64,000 nucleotides of DNA from Saccharomonospora sp. CUA-673. GTDB taxonomy: Bacteria > Actinomycetota > Actinomycetes > Mycobacteriales > Pseudonocardiaceae. The position numbers were made by a program, and so were the translations under genes. The stretch's first letter is position 1. The number at the start of each line of letters is the position of its first letter. The notes under the pieces are model-generated. The model ran no database searches. It was not told where the DNA came from and worked only from the letters and a program-made list of their open reading frames with translations. Below, one piece after another: positions 1-7,563 of this stretch. The DNA lies in NCBI RefSeq assembly GCF_001942305.1, contig NZ_MKKE01000007.1, positions 52,320 to 116,319 of the forward strand, read 5' to 3'.

Positions 1-386
1 ACGCCAGCGGGTCGGCGCTGGTGCGCGACCTGCGGGCGGTGGGCGTCCGGTCGATGGACGACGTGGTGCGGCGGGTCGCCGACGGCCGCGGCGACGCCGT
101 GCGCGCCGCCGCCGAGGCCGGACATCTCGTCGGGACCGTGCTGGCCACCGTCGTGACGATCATCAATCCGCGGTTCGTGCGCGTCGGCGGCGCCGTGGGC
201 ATTCTGCCGCCGTTCCTCGAAGCCGTCCGCAAGGCTGTCGAGGAGTACGCGCACGCCAGCGCATTGCGCGGCCTGGAGGTGTCCGGATCCGAACTCGGGG
301 AGGACGGCGCGTTCGTCGGGCTGGCCGGCCTGGTCGCCGACGCCACCCTCAGCCCCGCCGCAGTCGACGCCACCCTCGCCCCCTGA
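1..386 (+). CDS. ROK family protein, C-terminal part (partial at window edge)
   Basis: The reading frame is open from the first bases and ends with TGA at 384-386, so only the last ~127 residues are present. They show the C-terminal ROK pattern: a glycine-rich helix (AGHLVGTVLATVV), then INPRFVRVGGAVG (the usual NPxxVvlGG strand-turn), and an end resembling LGEDGAFVGLAGL, where ROK proteins have the lGxdAgliGAa motif. ROK proteins are sugar kinases or sugar-responsive repressors. The N-terminal half that would decide between them (ATP site or winged helix) lies outside the window. The gene is followed at once by a 21-base repeat array and a palindrome. Confidence 0.75.
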   Translation, partial: ASGSALVRDLRAVGVRSMDDVVRRVADGRGDAVRAAAEAGHLVGTVLATVVTIINPRFVRVGGAVGILPPFLEAVRKAVEEYAHASALRGLEVSGSELGEDGAFVGLAGLVADATLSPAAVDATLAP

Positions 387-491
387 GCCGTGTCAGCACC
401 CCACGACGCCGTGTCAGCACCTCACGACACCGTGTTGGCACCCCACGTCGCCGTGTTGGTGCTCCACGACGCCGTGTTGGCACTCCCAAGG
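387..491 (+). repeat. Array of five 21-bp degenerate direct repeats
   Basis: Five head-to-tail units of 21 bases start right after the ROK stop codon at 387, 408, 429, 450 and 471. Each begins G/ACCGTGT, continues CAGCAC or TGGCAC, and ends near CCACGAC or CCACGTC. There are no spacers, so this is not a CRISPR array. Related arrays occur at 9431-9514 (opposite strand) and 37655-37802. The last unit runs into the palindrome at 483-533. Confidence 0.85.
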
Positions 492-533
492 GCCCTTTGG
501 TTGCGTTCAACGCGACCAAAGGGCCCTCGGGAG
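483..533. terminator. Long GC-rich palindrome between convergent genes
   Basis: A 51-base imperfect palindrome: CTCCC, then AGGGCCCTTTGGT, a GCGTT-C-AACGC centre, ACCAAAGGGCCCT, then GGGAG. It lies between the convergent ROK gene and the hypothetical gene ending at 539. It could form a very stable hairpin on either transcript, so a bidirectional terminator is likely. A close copy at 15530-15582, also between convergent genes, suggests a dispersed repeat family. Confidence 0.7.
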
Positions 534-538
534 CACTT

Positions 539-1318
539 CTAGTCCGGGAGGGCGGTGAAGCGGGGCGTGGGGTCGTCCCCGTACGCCGTCGCGGCGGTGG
601 GGCCCACGCCTCGGCGGGTGCGAAGTGGGCCGAAGAGGTTGTCCGGCAGGTGCTCGTCGACGGCCTCGATGACCAGGTCGTGTCCCTGGCCGGCGGAGCT
701 CCCTCCGAGGTCCTCGGAGTAGACGCACACGCCCGTTTCCGTGTCGAGGCGGACGAGATAGGAGTCGGCGAACACCGTGCCGGGCGCCGGTTCGTGGTTC
801 TCGGCTGCCTCCGACTCCGCCGAGAACAGCAGCGGACAGCAGCCGCAGCGCGGGTCGTACCAGCGGGTCGGGCGCAGGCGCGCCTGCCACGCGGGCCGGC
901 CGTGGTGCTCGACGGCCGCGAGATCGAGGATCTCCGTGCCCACCACGGCTGCGCCGTCGTCGTCGCGGCCGGTGGCGAGCTCGTACGGGTCGAGCATCGC
1001 AACCCACCGGTAGTCCTGGTACATCGGCGGTTCGAAGTCGAACCGGTACACGGGCAGCCGATCCGGATGGTCCGCCAGGAGTCCGTGGTCGTCGAGGGCA
1101 TCGGGATCGACGGCGGGCGGCTCGGCCACGTCCGGGTCGGCGGTGCGGTGCATGACGGTGCCGTCGAAGTCCTCGACCCGCAGCCTGCCCGGCTTCCGGA
1201 CCCATGCGCGCACGGTCGGCTCGCCGGTGCGACGCGGGTCCACCGTGAAGCGCAGGGACCGCCATCGCCACGGCGCCGACCGCGCCAGCGCGTGGAACCG
1301 GTCCTCCGTCAGATCCAT
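539..1318 (-). CDS. Conserved-looking hypothetical protein, 259 aa
   Basis: Family not recognised. The start ATG at 1318 gives MDLTEDRF; an in-frame extension to 1360 would run almost to the divergent gene at 1369. There is no signal peptide or membrane segment. Visible marks are a tryptophan/arginine-rich N-terminus (WRWRSLRF at ~17-24), alternating beta-like stretches (TVRAWVRKPGRLRV; YLVRLDTETGVCVY), an acidic middle, and a compact cysteine cluster DPRCGCCPLL at ~156-164 that could bind a metal or form disulfides. It is divergent from the DUF664 gene and convergent with the ROK gene. Codon usage matches the neighbours, so it is probably a real gene of unknown function. Confidence 0.7.
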   Translation of the reverse strand: MDLTEDRFHALARSAPWRWRSLRFTVDPRRTGEPTVRAWVRKPGRLRVEDFDGTVMHRTADPDVAEPPAVDPDALDDHGLLADHPDRLPVYRFDFEPPMYQDYRWVAMLDPYELATGRDDDGAAVVGTEILDLAAVEHHGRPAWQARLRPTRWYDPRCGCCPLLFSAESEAAENHEPAPGTVFADSYLVRLDTETGVCVYSEDLGGSSAGQGHDLVIEAVDEHLPDNLFGPLRTRRGVGPTAATAYGDDPTPRFTALPD

Positions 1319-1368
1319 GGTTCGTTCGTAGCAGGCGGGCACGGCCCACGGCGAACACAATTACGGCC

Positions 1369-1890
1369 ATGGGAAGTGTTGAGCTGCTGACCGACGCCTT
1401 CGACCGCGTCCAGGAACTCGTGCACGACGTCGTCGACGGACTGGACGCGAACGCGCTGGCCCACCGGCTGGACGCCGACGCCAACTCCATCGGCTGGCTC
1501 GTGTGGCACCTGACCCGCGTGCAGGACGACCACGTCGCCGGTGCCGCCGGGATCGAGCAACGCTGGACGGCGGACGGCTGGACCGACCGGTTCGCGTTGC
1601 CGTTCCCGCCCGGCGACATCGGCTACGGCCATTCCAGCGCCGACGTCGCCGCCGTCGTGGTCAGCGACCCCGCGGTGCTCGTGGACTACCACGACGCCGT
1701 CCACGCGCAGACCGTCGACGTCATCGGCCGCATCACCGACCCCGACCTCGACGTCGTCATCGACGACGCATGGGACCCGCCCGTGACCCTCGGCGTGCGG
1801 CTCGTCAGCGTCATCGGCGACACCATGCAGCACGCCGGTCAGGCCGCGTTCGTCAAAGGGGTCCTGCTCCGGCGCTCGAACCGGCCCTGA
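1369..1890 (+). CDS. DUF664/DinB-type mycothiol-dependent protein
   Basis: A 173-residue four-helix-bundle protein of the DinB/DUF664 superfamily. Probable metal-binding histidines lie in the typical places: WLVWHLTRVQDDH (His47, His55) and GDTMQHAGQ (His155). In actinobacteria this family is often annotated as a mycothiol transferase that couples mycothiol to substrates for detoxification. That role is family knowledge; the substrate is unknown. The length is normal. The start ATG follows 50 bases of divergent spacer shared with the hypothetical gene at 539-1318. It converges on the repair gene at 1911. Confidence 0.8.
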   Translation: MGSVELLTDAFDRVQELVHDVVDGLDANALAHRLDADANSIGWLVWHLTRVQDDHVAGAAGIEQRWTADGWTDRFALPFPPGDIGYGHSSADVAAVVVSDPAVLVDYHDAVHAQTVDVIGRITDPDLDVVIDDAWDPPVTLGVRLVSVIGDTMQHAGQAAFVKGVLLRRSNRP

Positions 1891-1910
1891 AGCCGGCCCT
1901 GGGCCCGGGG

Positions 1911-2483
1911 TTACTTCTTGGCGGCCGCCTTCTGGGCGCGTTTGAAGTCGCGCACCTCGGCGAGCGTGTTCGGGTCGACGACGTCGGCGATGGAGCGGCG
2001 CGCCCCGTCCTCGCCGTACGCGCCGGCGGCCTCGCGCCACCCCTCCGGGGTCACGCCGAGCTGCTTTCCCAGCAGCGCCAGGAAGATCCGCGCCTTCTGG
2101 TCGCCGAAACCGGGCAGCGCCTTGAGGCGTTTGAGGACCTCGCGGCCGTCGGGGTCGCCGAACGTCCAGAGCGCCGTCGTGTCGCCGTCGTAGTGGTCGA
2201 CGACGAACCGGGCCAGTGCGTGCAGCCGCTTGCCCATCGAGCCGCCGTAGCGGTGGATCGCCGGCTTGGCCACGCACAGCTCCACGAACGCGTCGACGTC
2301 GGTCTCGGCGATCTTGTGGACGTCGAAACCGTCCATCCGCTCGTCGAGCTTCTTCGGCCCGGCGAAGGCGACCTCCATCGCCACCTGCTGATCCAGAAGC
2401 ATGCCGCTGAGCAGTGCGAACGGATTCTCGGACAGCAGCGCGTCGGCGGCGGCGTCGCCGGTGAGGTTGAGCTTGGTGGCCAT
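1911..2483 (-). CDS. HhH-GPD-type base excision repair protein
   Basis: A 190-residue protein starting at ATG 2483 (MATKLNLTGD); a longer in-frame start at 2546 adds an unconserved tail. The N-terminal helices contain LLSGMLLDQQVAMEVAF, and a helix-hairpin-helix (LKRLKALPGFGDQKARIFLALL, ~117-138) marks the HhH-GPD DNA glycosylase family, with its conserved LPGFG hairpin. It lacks an iron-sulfur cluster cysteine set and is shorter than Nth or MutY, matching the small actinobacterial HhH-GPD proteins. The lysine-rich tail (KRAQKAAAKK) probably contacts DNA. The damaged base it recognises cannot be read from sequence. Confidence 0.85.
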   Translation of the reverse strand: MATKLNLTGDAAADALLSENPFALLSGMLLDQQVAMEVAFAGPKKLDERMDGFDVHKIAETDVDAFVELCVAKPAIHRYGGSMGKRLHALARFVVDHYDGDTTALWTFGDPDGREVLKRLKALPGFGDQKARIFLALLGKQLGVTPEGWREAAGAYGEDGARRSIADVVDPNTLAEVRDFKRAQKAAAKK

Positions 2484-2840
2484 GTCTCCATCTTGACACG
2501 TCGACACGGGACGCGGTCGCGCGTATGACGTGGTCACGGGCCACACACGGTGCTCGGACCGCCCGGATCGTCACGGAGCGTCGTCACCCGTTGACACCTC
2601 GCGCACCGGCGGCCACGCTCGTTACCGTGGCCGCGTCGCTGGACGCGGTGCCGGTCATGCGGCCTGTCACCGCGGCAGGGAACCGCCAGGCAACGCTGCC
2701 GTAACTAGCACAGGCGGTGTCAAGATCGGTAGCTCGCTGTCGCCATCGTCACCCGGGTTTCTGTGTTGTTGCAGGTTGATCGGGTGATCGTGACCGCGTC
2801 GAGCTGAATCGGAAACCGTGACCTGTTATGTTGCTTGAAT
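2484..2840 (+). promoter_or_regulatory. Structured 357-base region upstream of ectA
   Basis: No gene is seen here. There are two nested structures. A hairpin GCGGCCACG/CGTGGCCGC spans 2609-2634. A two-tier stem has outer arms CACCGC (2668-2673) and GCGGTG (2714-2719) around inner arms GGCAG (2674-2678) and CTGCC (2696-2700). The loop between the inner arms holds GGAACCGCC and an AGGCAAC stretch. Such nested pairing upstream of an osmolyte operon could be a regulatory RNA or operator region. I cannot match it to a known riboswitch class by eye. Confidence 0.4.
2827..2832 (+). promoter_or_regulatory. Candidate -10 element of ectA (leaderless transcript)
   Basis: TATGTT lies 8 bases before the ectA ATG at 2841, which would place the transcription start at or next to the start codon. 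No Shine-Dalgarno sequence precedes ectA, which agrees with a leaderless mRNA, a common arrangement in actinobacteria. No convincing -35 hexamer is seen. This would exclude the upstream structure from the mRNA unless a second promoter lies further upstream. Confidence 0.35.
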
Positions 2841-3383
2841 ATGTCCGGAAAGCACACAAAGCGTGCCAACGGCGATAATGATTCGGCGGGCAACGTGGTC
2901 ATCGAACCCCCTGCGGCGGATGACGGCGGGGCCCTCTGGCGAATAGCGCGTGATTCACAAAAGCTGGACCTGAACTCGTCCTACGCCTACTTGCTGTGGT
3001 GCCGTGATTTCGCCGACACATCTGTCGTCGCCCGCGTCGACGGGAGCCCCGTAGGATTCGTGATCGGCTATCGAAGGCCGGCCACGCCCGATTCGTTGCT
3101 GGTGTGGCAGGTCGCGGTCGACGACTCCCAGCGCGGCCGCGGTCTCGCAGGGAAGATGCTGGACGCCCTGTTCGAGCGAGCGGTCGCCGACGGTGTCCGG
3201 TACCTCGACACCACCATCACCCCGGACAACGAGGCGTCCATCGGGTTGTTCGCCTCCTTCGCCAAGCGGTGGGACGCGACGCTGGAACGGTCCGAGTTCC
3301 TGGCGGCCGACGAATTCCCGGACCCGCCGCACGAACCGGAAGACCTCTTCCGCGTCGGTCCGCTGAACGTCCCCGCCGGCTGA
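2841..3383 (+). CDS. ectA: L-2,4-diaminobutyrate N-gamma-acetyltransferase EctA
   Basis: A GNAT-fold enzyme that acetylates L-2,4-diaminobutyrate to N-gamma-acetyl-diaminobutyrate, the second step of ectoine synthesis (cytoplasmic). The acetyl-CoA pyrophosphate loop is clear in WQVAVDDSQRGRGLAGKML (QRGRGLAG), followed by the usual TTITPDNEAS and LF stretch. The substrate-side motif LDLNSSYAYLLWCRDFADTS is typical of EctA. The protein has 180 residues from ATG 2841; a TTG at 2835 would add only two. Gene order ectA-ectB-ectC-ectD in one direction confirms the role. Expression is expected to rise with osmotic stress (family knowledge). Confidence 0.95.
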   Translation: MSGKHTKRANGDNDSAGNVVIEPPAADDGGALWRIARDSQKLDLNSSYAYLLWCRDFADTSVVARVDGSPVGFVIGYRRPATPDSLLVWQVAVDDSQRGRGLAGKMLDALFERAVADGVRYLDTTITPDNEASIGLFASFAKRWDATLERSEFLAADEFPDPPHEPEDLFRVGPLNVPAG

Positions 3384-3454
3384 ACCGCGCCCGCGCGACG
3401 TCCGCCCCCCACACAATCATCAGATTTGCCTCCAATAGCAGGAGCTGAAAACAC

Positions 3455-4707
3455 GTGAGCATCTTCGAAAAGCTCGAGTCCGAGGTGCGCAGCTACAGCC
3501 GTGGCTGGCCCGTCGTCTTCGACAAGGCGCAGGGCAGCTGGCTCTACACCGAGACGGCAAGCCGTACCTCGACTTCTTCGCCGGCGCGGGTGCCCTGAAC
3601 TACGGGCACAACAACCCCGTGCTGAAGCAGGCCCTCATCGACTACATCTCCCGCGACGGCGTGACGCACTCGCTGGACATGTACACCGTCGCCAAGCGCG
3701 ACTTCCTCCAGTCGCTCGACGACACGATCCTGACGCCCCGCAACATGGAGTACAAGGTCATCTTCCCCGGTCCCGGCGGTGCGAACGCCGTCGAGGCCGC
3801 GCTGAAGCTGGCCCGCAAGGTCACCGGTCGTGAGTCGGTCATCAACTTCACCAACGCCTTCCACGGCATGACCCTCGGCGCGCTGTCGGTCACCGGTAAC
3901 TCCATGAAGCGCGGCGCCGCGGGCATCCCGCTCGTGCACGCCACGCCGATGCCGTTCGACAAGTACTTCGACGGCGAGTTCCCCGACTTCTTCTACTTCG
4001 AGCGCCTCCTCGAGGACTCCGGATCGGGCCTCAACGAGCCGGCCGCAGTGATCGTCGAGTCGGTGCAGGGCGAGGGCGGCATCAACGCCGCGCGCCTCGA
4101 CTGGCTCAAGGGCCTGTCCGACCTGTGCAAGAAGCACGGCATCCTGCTCATCCTCGACGACGTGCAGATGGGCTGCGGCCGCACCGGGCCGTTCTTCAGC
4201 TTCGAGGACGCCGGCATCGAGCCCGACATGATCTGCCTGTCCAAGTCGATCGGCGGCTACGGCCTGCCGATGGCGATCACGCTCGTGCGCCCGGACCTCG
4301 ACGTCTGGTCGCCCGGTGAGCACAACGGCACGTTCCGCGGCATCAGCCCCGCGTTCGTCACGGCCTCCGCCGCGCTACGCGCCTACTGGTCCGACGACGA
4401 GCTCCAGAAGTCGACCAAGGCCAAGGGCGAGCGCATCGCCACCGAGTTCGGCAAGCTCGTCGACGCCTACCCGAACGCCGAGCTGATCGCCAAGGGCCGC
4501 GGCCTGGCGCGCGGTCTGGAGTTCGGCAACGCCGAGGCCGCAGGCAAGGTCGCCGCGGCGGCCTTCGACCGCGGCCTGCTGCTCGAGACGTCCGGCCCGA
4601 GCGACGAGGTCGTCAAGCTGCTGCCGCCGCTGACGCTCACCGACGACGACCTCACCAAGGGACTGGAGATCATCGCCGACGCCGTCGAGTCGGTGCTGGC
4701 CCGCTGA
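3455..4707 (+). CDS. ectB: Diaminobutyrate-2-oxoglutarate transaminase EctB (frameshifted in this sequence)
   Basis: A PLP-dependent class III aminotransferase making L-2,4-diaminobutyrate from aspartate semialdehyde, the first ectoine step. The start is GTG 3455 with AGGAG ten bases upstream, giving [16 protein letters not shown]. The frame breaks near 3554: CTCTACACCGAGACGGCAAG lacks one G of an expected GAGGACGGCAAG. The rest reads on from [17 protein letters not shown] to the stop at 4707. Downstream motifs are intact: [16 protein letters not shown], the [16 protein letters not shown] loop, [12 protein letters not shown] and the PLP lysine in CLSKSIGG. The restored length of ~417 residues is normal. 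The break is most likely a sequencing error, because the operon is otherwise complete. Confidence 0.9.
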
Positions 4708-4737
4708 CGCGGCCACGACACTGGAGCTGACCTGCTG

Positions 4738-4786
4738 GAGCCACCGCCCGGCCCTGTGCTCGAATAACGGGGCCGGGCGGTGGCTC
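4738..4786 (+). promoter_or_regulatory. Perfect 17-bp hairpin between ectB and ectC
   Basis: Arms 4738-4754 (GAGCCACCGCCCGGCCC) and 4770-4786 are perfect reverse complements around a 15-base A/T-containing loop. No T-run follows, so it resembles a non-U-tract terminator, an mRNA-stabilising hairpin or a processing site. It lies in the 117-base spacer of an otherwise co-directional operon and could set ectAB and ectC levels apart. Confidence 0.75.
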
Positions 4787-4824
4787 GCGCGCCCCCAGAA
4801 CACCTCACGACCTAAGGAGTCGCC

Positions 4825-5217
4825 TTGTTCGTCCGCACCATCGACGAGATCACGGACACCGAAGCCGACATCAAGACCGAGAACTGGCGCAGCAAGCGCA
4901 TCGTCCTGGCCAAGGACAAGCTCGGTTTCTCCGTGCACGAGACCACGCTGTATGCGGGCACCGTCAACGACTTCTGGTACGCCAACCACATCGAGGCGGT
5001 GTTCATCACCGAGGGCGAGGGTGAGGTCGAGGACAAGGCGACCGGCGAGGTGCACCAGCTCAAGCCCGGTTCCATCTACGTGCTGAACAACGCCGACAAG
5101 CACCAGGTGCGCCCGCGCACGCAGATGAAGACCGTGTGCGTGTTCAACCCGCCCGTCACGGGCCGCGAGGTGCACGACGAGGACGGCGTCTACCCCCTCA
5201 TCGTCGAGGAGGACTGA
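4825..5217 (+). CDS. ectC: L-ectoine synthase EctC
   Basis: A cupin-fold enzyme that cyclises N-gamma-acetyl-diaminobutyrate to ectoine. It has 130 residues, the usual length. The start is TTG 4825, justified by AAGGAG eight bases upstream and by alignment of the N-terminus MFVRTIDEI with the family. The known iron ligands of EctC are present as Glu57 (NHIEAVF), Tyr85 (GSIYVLN) and His93 (NADKHQVR). The surrounding signature NDFWYANHIEAV and the C-terminal FNPPVTGREVHDEDGVYPL are typical. Hairpins on both sides of the gene (4738-4786 and 5281-5345) suggest its transcript level is set independently. Confidence 0.97.
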   Translation: MFVRTIDEITDTEADIKTENWRSKRIVLAKDKLGFSVHETTLYAGTVNDFWYANHIEAVFITEGEGEVEDKATGEVHQLKPGSIYVLNNADKHQVRPRTQMKTVCVFNPPVTGREVHDEDGVYPLIVEED

Positions 5218-5280
5218 GCCCGGGCCGGCACCGCCGGCCGATCGAAACCGTTGCCGTGGGCGACGTTTCACTCCTGATTC

Positions 5281-5345
5281 GCGGGTACCCGGTCAGTGTG
5301 GCCGCGTCGTCGCCGACGGCGCCCACCGGCCGGGTACCCGCTTTT
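5281..5345 (+). terminator. Terminator-like hairpin between ectC and ectD
   Basis: GCGGGTACCCGG (5281-5292) is the exact reverse complement of CCGGGTACCCGC (5330-5341), and the second arm is followed directly by TTTT. The 37-base loop is long. This looks like an intrinsic or attenuating terminator downstream of ectABC, leaving ectD to read-through or its own promoter in the remaining ~100 bases. Confidence 0.65.
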
Positions 5346-5441
5346 GCACGGCCTGCCGCAGGACGGCCGCACCTCGCGGTCCTGCTCCTGCGACGGATAC
5401 GACCGAAAAGGACAGAGTGGAGAAAATTGTAGGAGGCGAAC

Positions 5442-6362
5442 GTGACTCTCGCGTACGAGACCGCGACCGAATCCCGCATTTCCGACGCCTATCCGACGCG
5501 ACTGCGCGGCGGCGAGGCGCGGCTGCTCGACCGGGGTGACCCGACCGTCTGGGGAACGGCAGGTGACGGCCCCTTCGGCAGCGCCGACCTCGCGGCGCAC
5601 GACGAGAACGGCTACACGATCGTCGAGGGCCTCATCTCGCCGGCCGAGGTCCAGGAGTACTGGGCCGAGCTCGGGCGGCTGTCGTCGGACGAGCAGCTCA
5701 AATCCGACGAACGTGTCGTCACCGAGCCCTCCTCGGGCGAGGTTCGTTCCGTTTTCGAGGTGCACCGGATCAGCGAGCTGATCGACCGACTGGCCCGTGA
5801 TCCGCGCATCCTCTACCGCGTGCGGCAACTTCTGGGATCCGACGTCTATCTGCACCAGAGTCGCGTGAACTACATGCCGGGATTCCGCGGAAACGGTTTC
5901 TACTGGCATTCCGACTTCGAGACGTGGCACGCCGAGGACGGCATGCCGAGGCCGCGCGCCGTGAGCTGCTCGATCGCGCTCACCGACAACTACCCCTTCA
6001 ACGGCGGGTTGATGGTGATGCCGGGCTCGCACCGCACGTTCGTGCAGTGCCTCGGCGAGACGCCGGACGAGCACTACCGGACGTCGCTGCAGCAGCAGGA
6101 GATCGGCGTGCCGAGCGAACGCGACATCACCGCGCTCGCCGCCGAGCACGGCATCGACCAGTTCACCGGCCCCGCAGGGTCGGCGTTGCTGTTCGACGCG
6201 AACATGATGCACGGCTCGGGCAACAACATCACCCCGTATCCGCGGTCGAACATCTTCCTCGTGTTCAACAGCGTCGAGAACACGCTGGTCGAACCGTTCG
6301 CCGCGAACAGCAGGCGGCCGGAGTTCATCGCCTCGCGCGAGGTCGGGCCCCTCGGCCGCTGA
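5442..6362 (+). CDS. ectD: Ectoine hydroxylase EctD
   Basis: A non-heme Fe(II)/2-oxoglutarate dioxygenase converting ectoine to 5-hydroxyectoine. It has 306 residues, slightly above the ~300 usual. The start is GTG 5442 behind TAGGAGG. The iron triad is His156 and Asp158 in the signature FYWHSDFETWHAEDGMPR, plus His257 in NMMHGSGNN. The 2-oxoglutarate-binding arginine is probably Arg268 (YPRSNIFLVFN). It is the last gene of the ectoine cluster, separated from ectC by 224 bases containing a terminator-like hairpin, so production of the hydroxylated solute may be controlled apart from ectoine. Confidence 0.97.
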   Translation: MTLAYETATESRISDAYPTRLRGGEARLLDRGDPTVWGTAGDGPFGSADLAAHDENGYTIVEGLISPAEVQEYWAELGRLSSDEQLKSDERVVTEPSSGEVRSVFEVHRISELIDRLARDPRILYRVRQLLGSDVYLHQSRVNYMPGFRGNGFYWHSDFETWHAEDGMPRPRAVSCSIALTDNYPFNGGLMVMPGSHRTFVQCLGETPDEHYRTSLQQQEIGVPSERDITALAAEHGIDQFTGPAGSALLFDANMMHGSGNNITPYPRSNIFLVFNSVENTLVEPFAANSRRPEFIASREVGPLGR

Positions 6363-6684
6363 CACGGGACGCCGCTGGGCCCGCTGACGGCGATTCGGCC
6401 GATCGGGTAGGGCAGGCTCACGCAGGGTTGATTACTCCGGGGGCGGGTGTAGTCGACCTTGCGCAGCCTGTTACCGTGTCGCCACCTCATCGCGGAAGTG
6501 ATGAGGCAGTCGCCCTCAGCGGCCTGGTGACTCCTTTGCTCGGGGTGGGCACTGCATACCGCGGCAGAGGCGGCGAAAGCACGACGAGTACGGCCCCGCG
6601 CCATCAGATCGGGACTGATGGCACGGGGCCGTATTCTGTTTCATGCCAAGGGAATGCGGCCTGCGGTCGCGTCGGTCGACGAGG
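6363..6684 (+). ncRNA. Gene-free spacer with a possible small structured RNA
   Basis: A 322-base region with no open frame of note. From ~6475 to 6583 it shows nested pairing. An outer stem CGTG-T-CGCC (6475-6483) pairs with GGCG...CACG (6569-6583). Inside are a hairpin CCTCATC/GATGAGG (6485-6506) and a second one CAGT-C-GCCC/GGGCACTG (6507-6554). A strong terminator follows at 6589-6640 on the same strand. Since ectD ends 110 bases upstream, this could be an independent small RNA or just a long ectD 3' UTR. No known RNA family is recognised by eye. Confidence 0.4.
6589..6640 (+). terminator. Intrinsic terminator
   Basis: TACGGCCCCG-C-GCCATCAG pairs with CTGATGGC-A-CGGGGCCGTA (18 pairs with one bulged mismatch) around ATCGGGA, followed by TTCTGTTT. 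It lies between convergent transcripts (ectD or the putative small RNA on the plus strand, the 292-residue gene on the minus strand) and could serve both. Confidence 0.85.
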
Positions 6685-7563
6685 TCAGTCGAAGAGGCTC
6701 GTCTCGCCGTGGTGGATGTCGAGCAGCTCGTACACGGGCCGGCCGCGGCGGCCGTCGATGGTCGTGGTTCGAACCACGCGCAGCCGCGCGGTGACCGGCC
6801 GATCGAGGTTCACCTTGATCTGGTCGAGCAGGTCGGGCACGACGGCGCCCTGGATGGTGCTGCCGGTGTCGCGCTCGAGGTAGAAGATCCGGCGGCGGGT
6901 GCGCACCCCGTCGAGCCGCCCGGTGACGGTCTCGTACCCGACGTCCTCCCGCGATTCCCGCAGGCTGCTGCCGAGGACGCGAGCCTGATCGGTCGTCATG
7001 CTGCGCGTGACCTCCTCGCCGGTGGTCGGCATGAGCGTCAGGCCCAGGCTCGAGGTCTTCGTGACCGCGCTGACGATGTCGCTGACGGCGTTGCGGATCG
7101 TGTCGCGCTGCAGCAGCACCGCGTCCAACGCGCCGTCGTCGGAGCCGTTGATCGGCAGGAAGTCGCACAGTTCCTTCACCGCGCGTTCGGACAGCGTCTC
7201 GATGCCGTCGTTGATCAACGCGTCCGGATCCGAGGTCTCCGGGAAGCCGAAGAACAGCGCGTTGCCGGCCTGGCCGCGCTGCAACAACGGCGCCTTCTCG
7301 CGGTCGGCGGGCTGGACGTAGGTGATCTCGGTCTGCGGATTGCGGACGATGTGGCCGACCTTGGCCGTCGCGTCCTGGAACGCCCTGCTGATGTCCGAGA
7401 AGGCGTAGGCGTCCATGCGCGGCGAGTCGAGCATCGACACCCGCAGCAGCGCCGAACGTCCCGTGCGCTCGAACTTCGCGTGCGCCGCGCGGGCGCTCGC
7501 GCGCGCGAGGTCGTCCAGCCAGGTGCCACCGGGAATCGCGTCGGCGACGTCCTCGAAACTCAC
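6685..7563 (-). CDS. Hypothetical protein paired with a DUF6932 gene, 292 aa
   Basis: Family not recognised. The GTG start at 7563 overlaps the upstream gene's stop in a GTGA junction, so the two are translationally coupled. No signal peptide or membrane helix. The N-terminal half is helical and charged (ASARAAHAKFERTGRSALLR). The middle carries ELCDFLPINGSDDGALDAVLL and a serine/threonine-rich stretch. The C-terminal part looks beta-rich and nucleic-acid-binding-like (KVNLDRPVTARLRVVRTTTI). A fixed partnership with a nucleotidyltransferase-like protein suggests a two-protein system. Any toxin-antitoxin or defence role is speculation. Confidence 0.7.
   Translation of the reverse strand: MSFEDVADAIPGGTWLDDLARASARAAHAKFERTGRSALLRVSMLDSPRMDAYAFSDISRAFQDATAKVGHIVRNPQTEITYVQPADREKAPLLQRGQAGNALFFGFPETSDPDALINDGIETLSERAVKELCDFLPINGSDDGALDAVLLQRDTIRNAVSDIVSAVTKTSSLGLTLMPTTGEEVTRSMTTDQARVLGSSLRESREDVGYETVTGRLDGVRTRRRIFYLERDTGSTIQGAVVPDLLDQIKVNLDRPVTARLRVVRTTTIDGRRGRPVYELLDIHHGETSLFD

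Noticed and set aside
387..491. CRISPR-like appearance of the 21-base arrays
   Set aside because: Units are contiguous with no unique spacers, are degenerate, and no cas genes are present in the window.
507..1619. Long open frames antisense to or overlapping the genes at 539-2546
   Set aside because: They are rich in Arg/Pro/Ala runs typical of out-of-frame reading of GC-rich DNA. The frames with recognisable domains and ribosome binding sites explain the region.
6363..6684. tRNA, tmRNA or SRP RNA in the spacer after ectD
   Set aside because: No cloverleaf, no T-loop GTTCGA pattern, and none of the conserved SRP or tmRNA sequence blocks are present.
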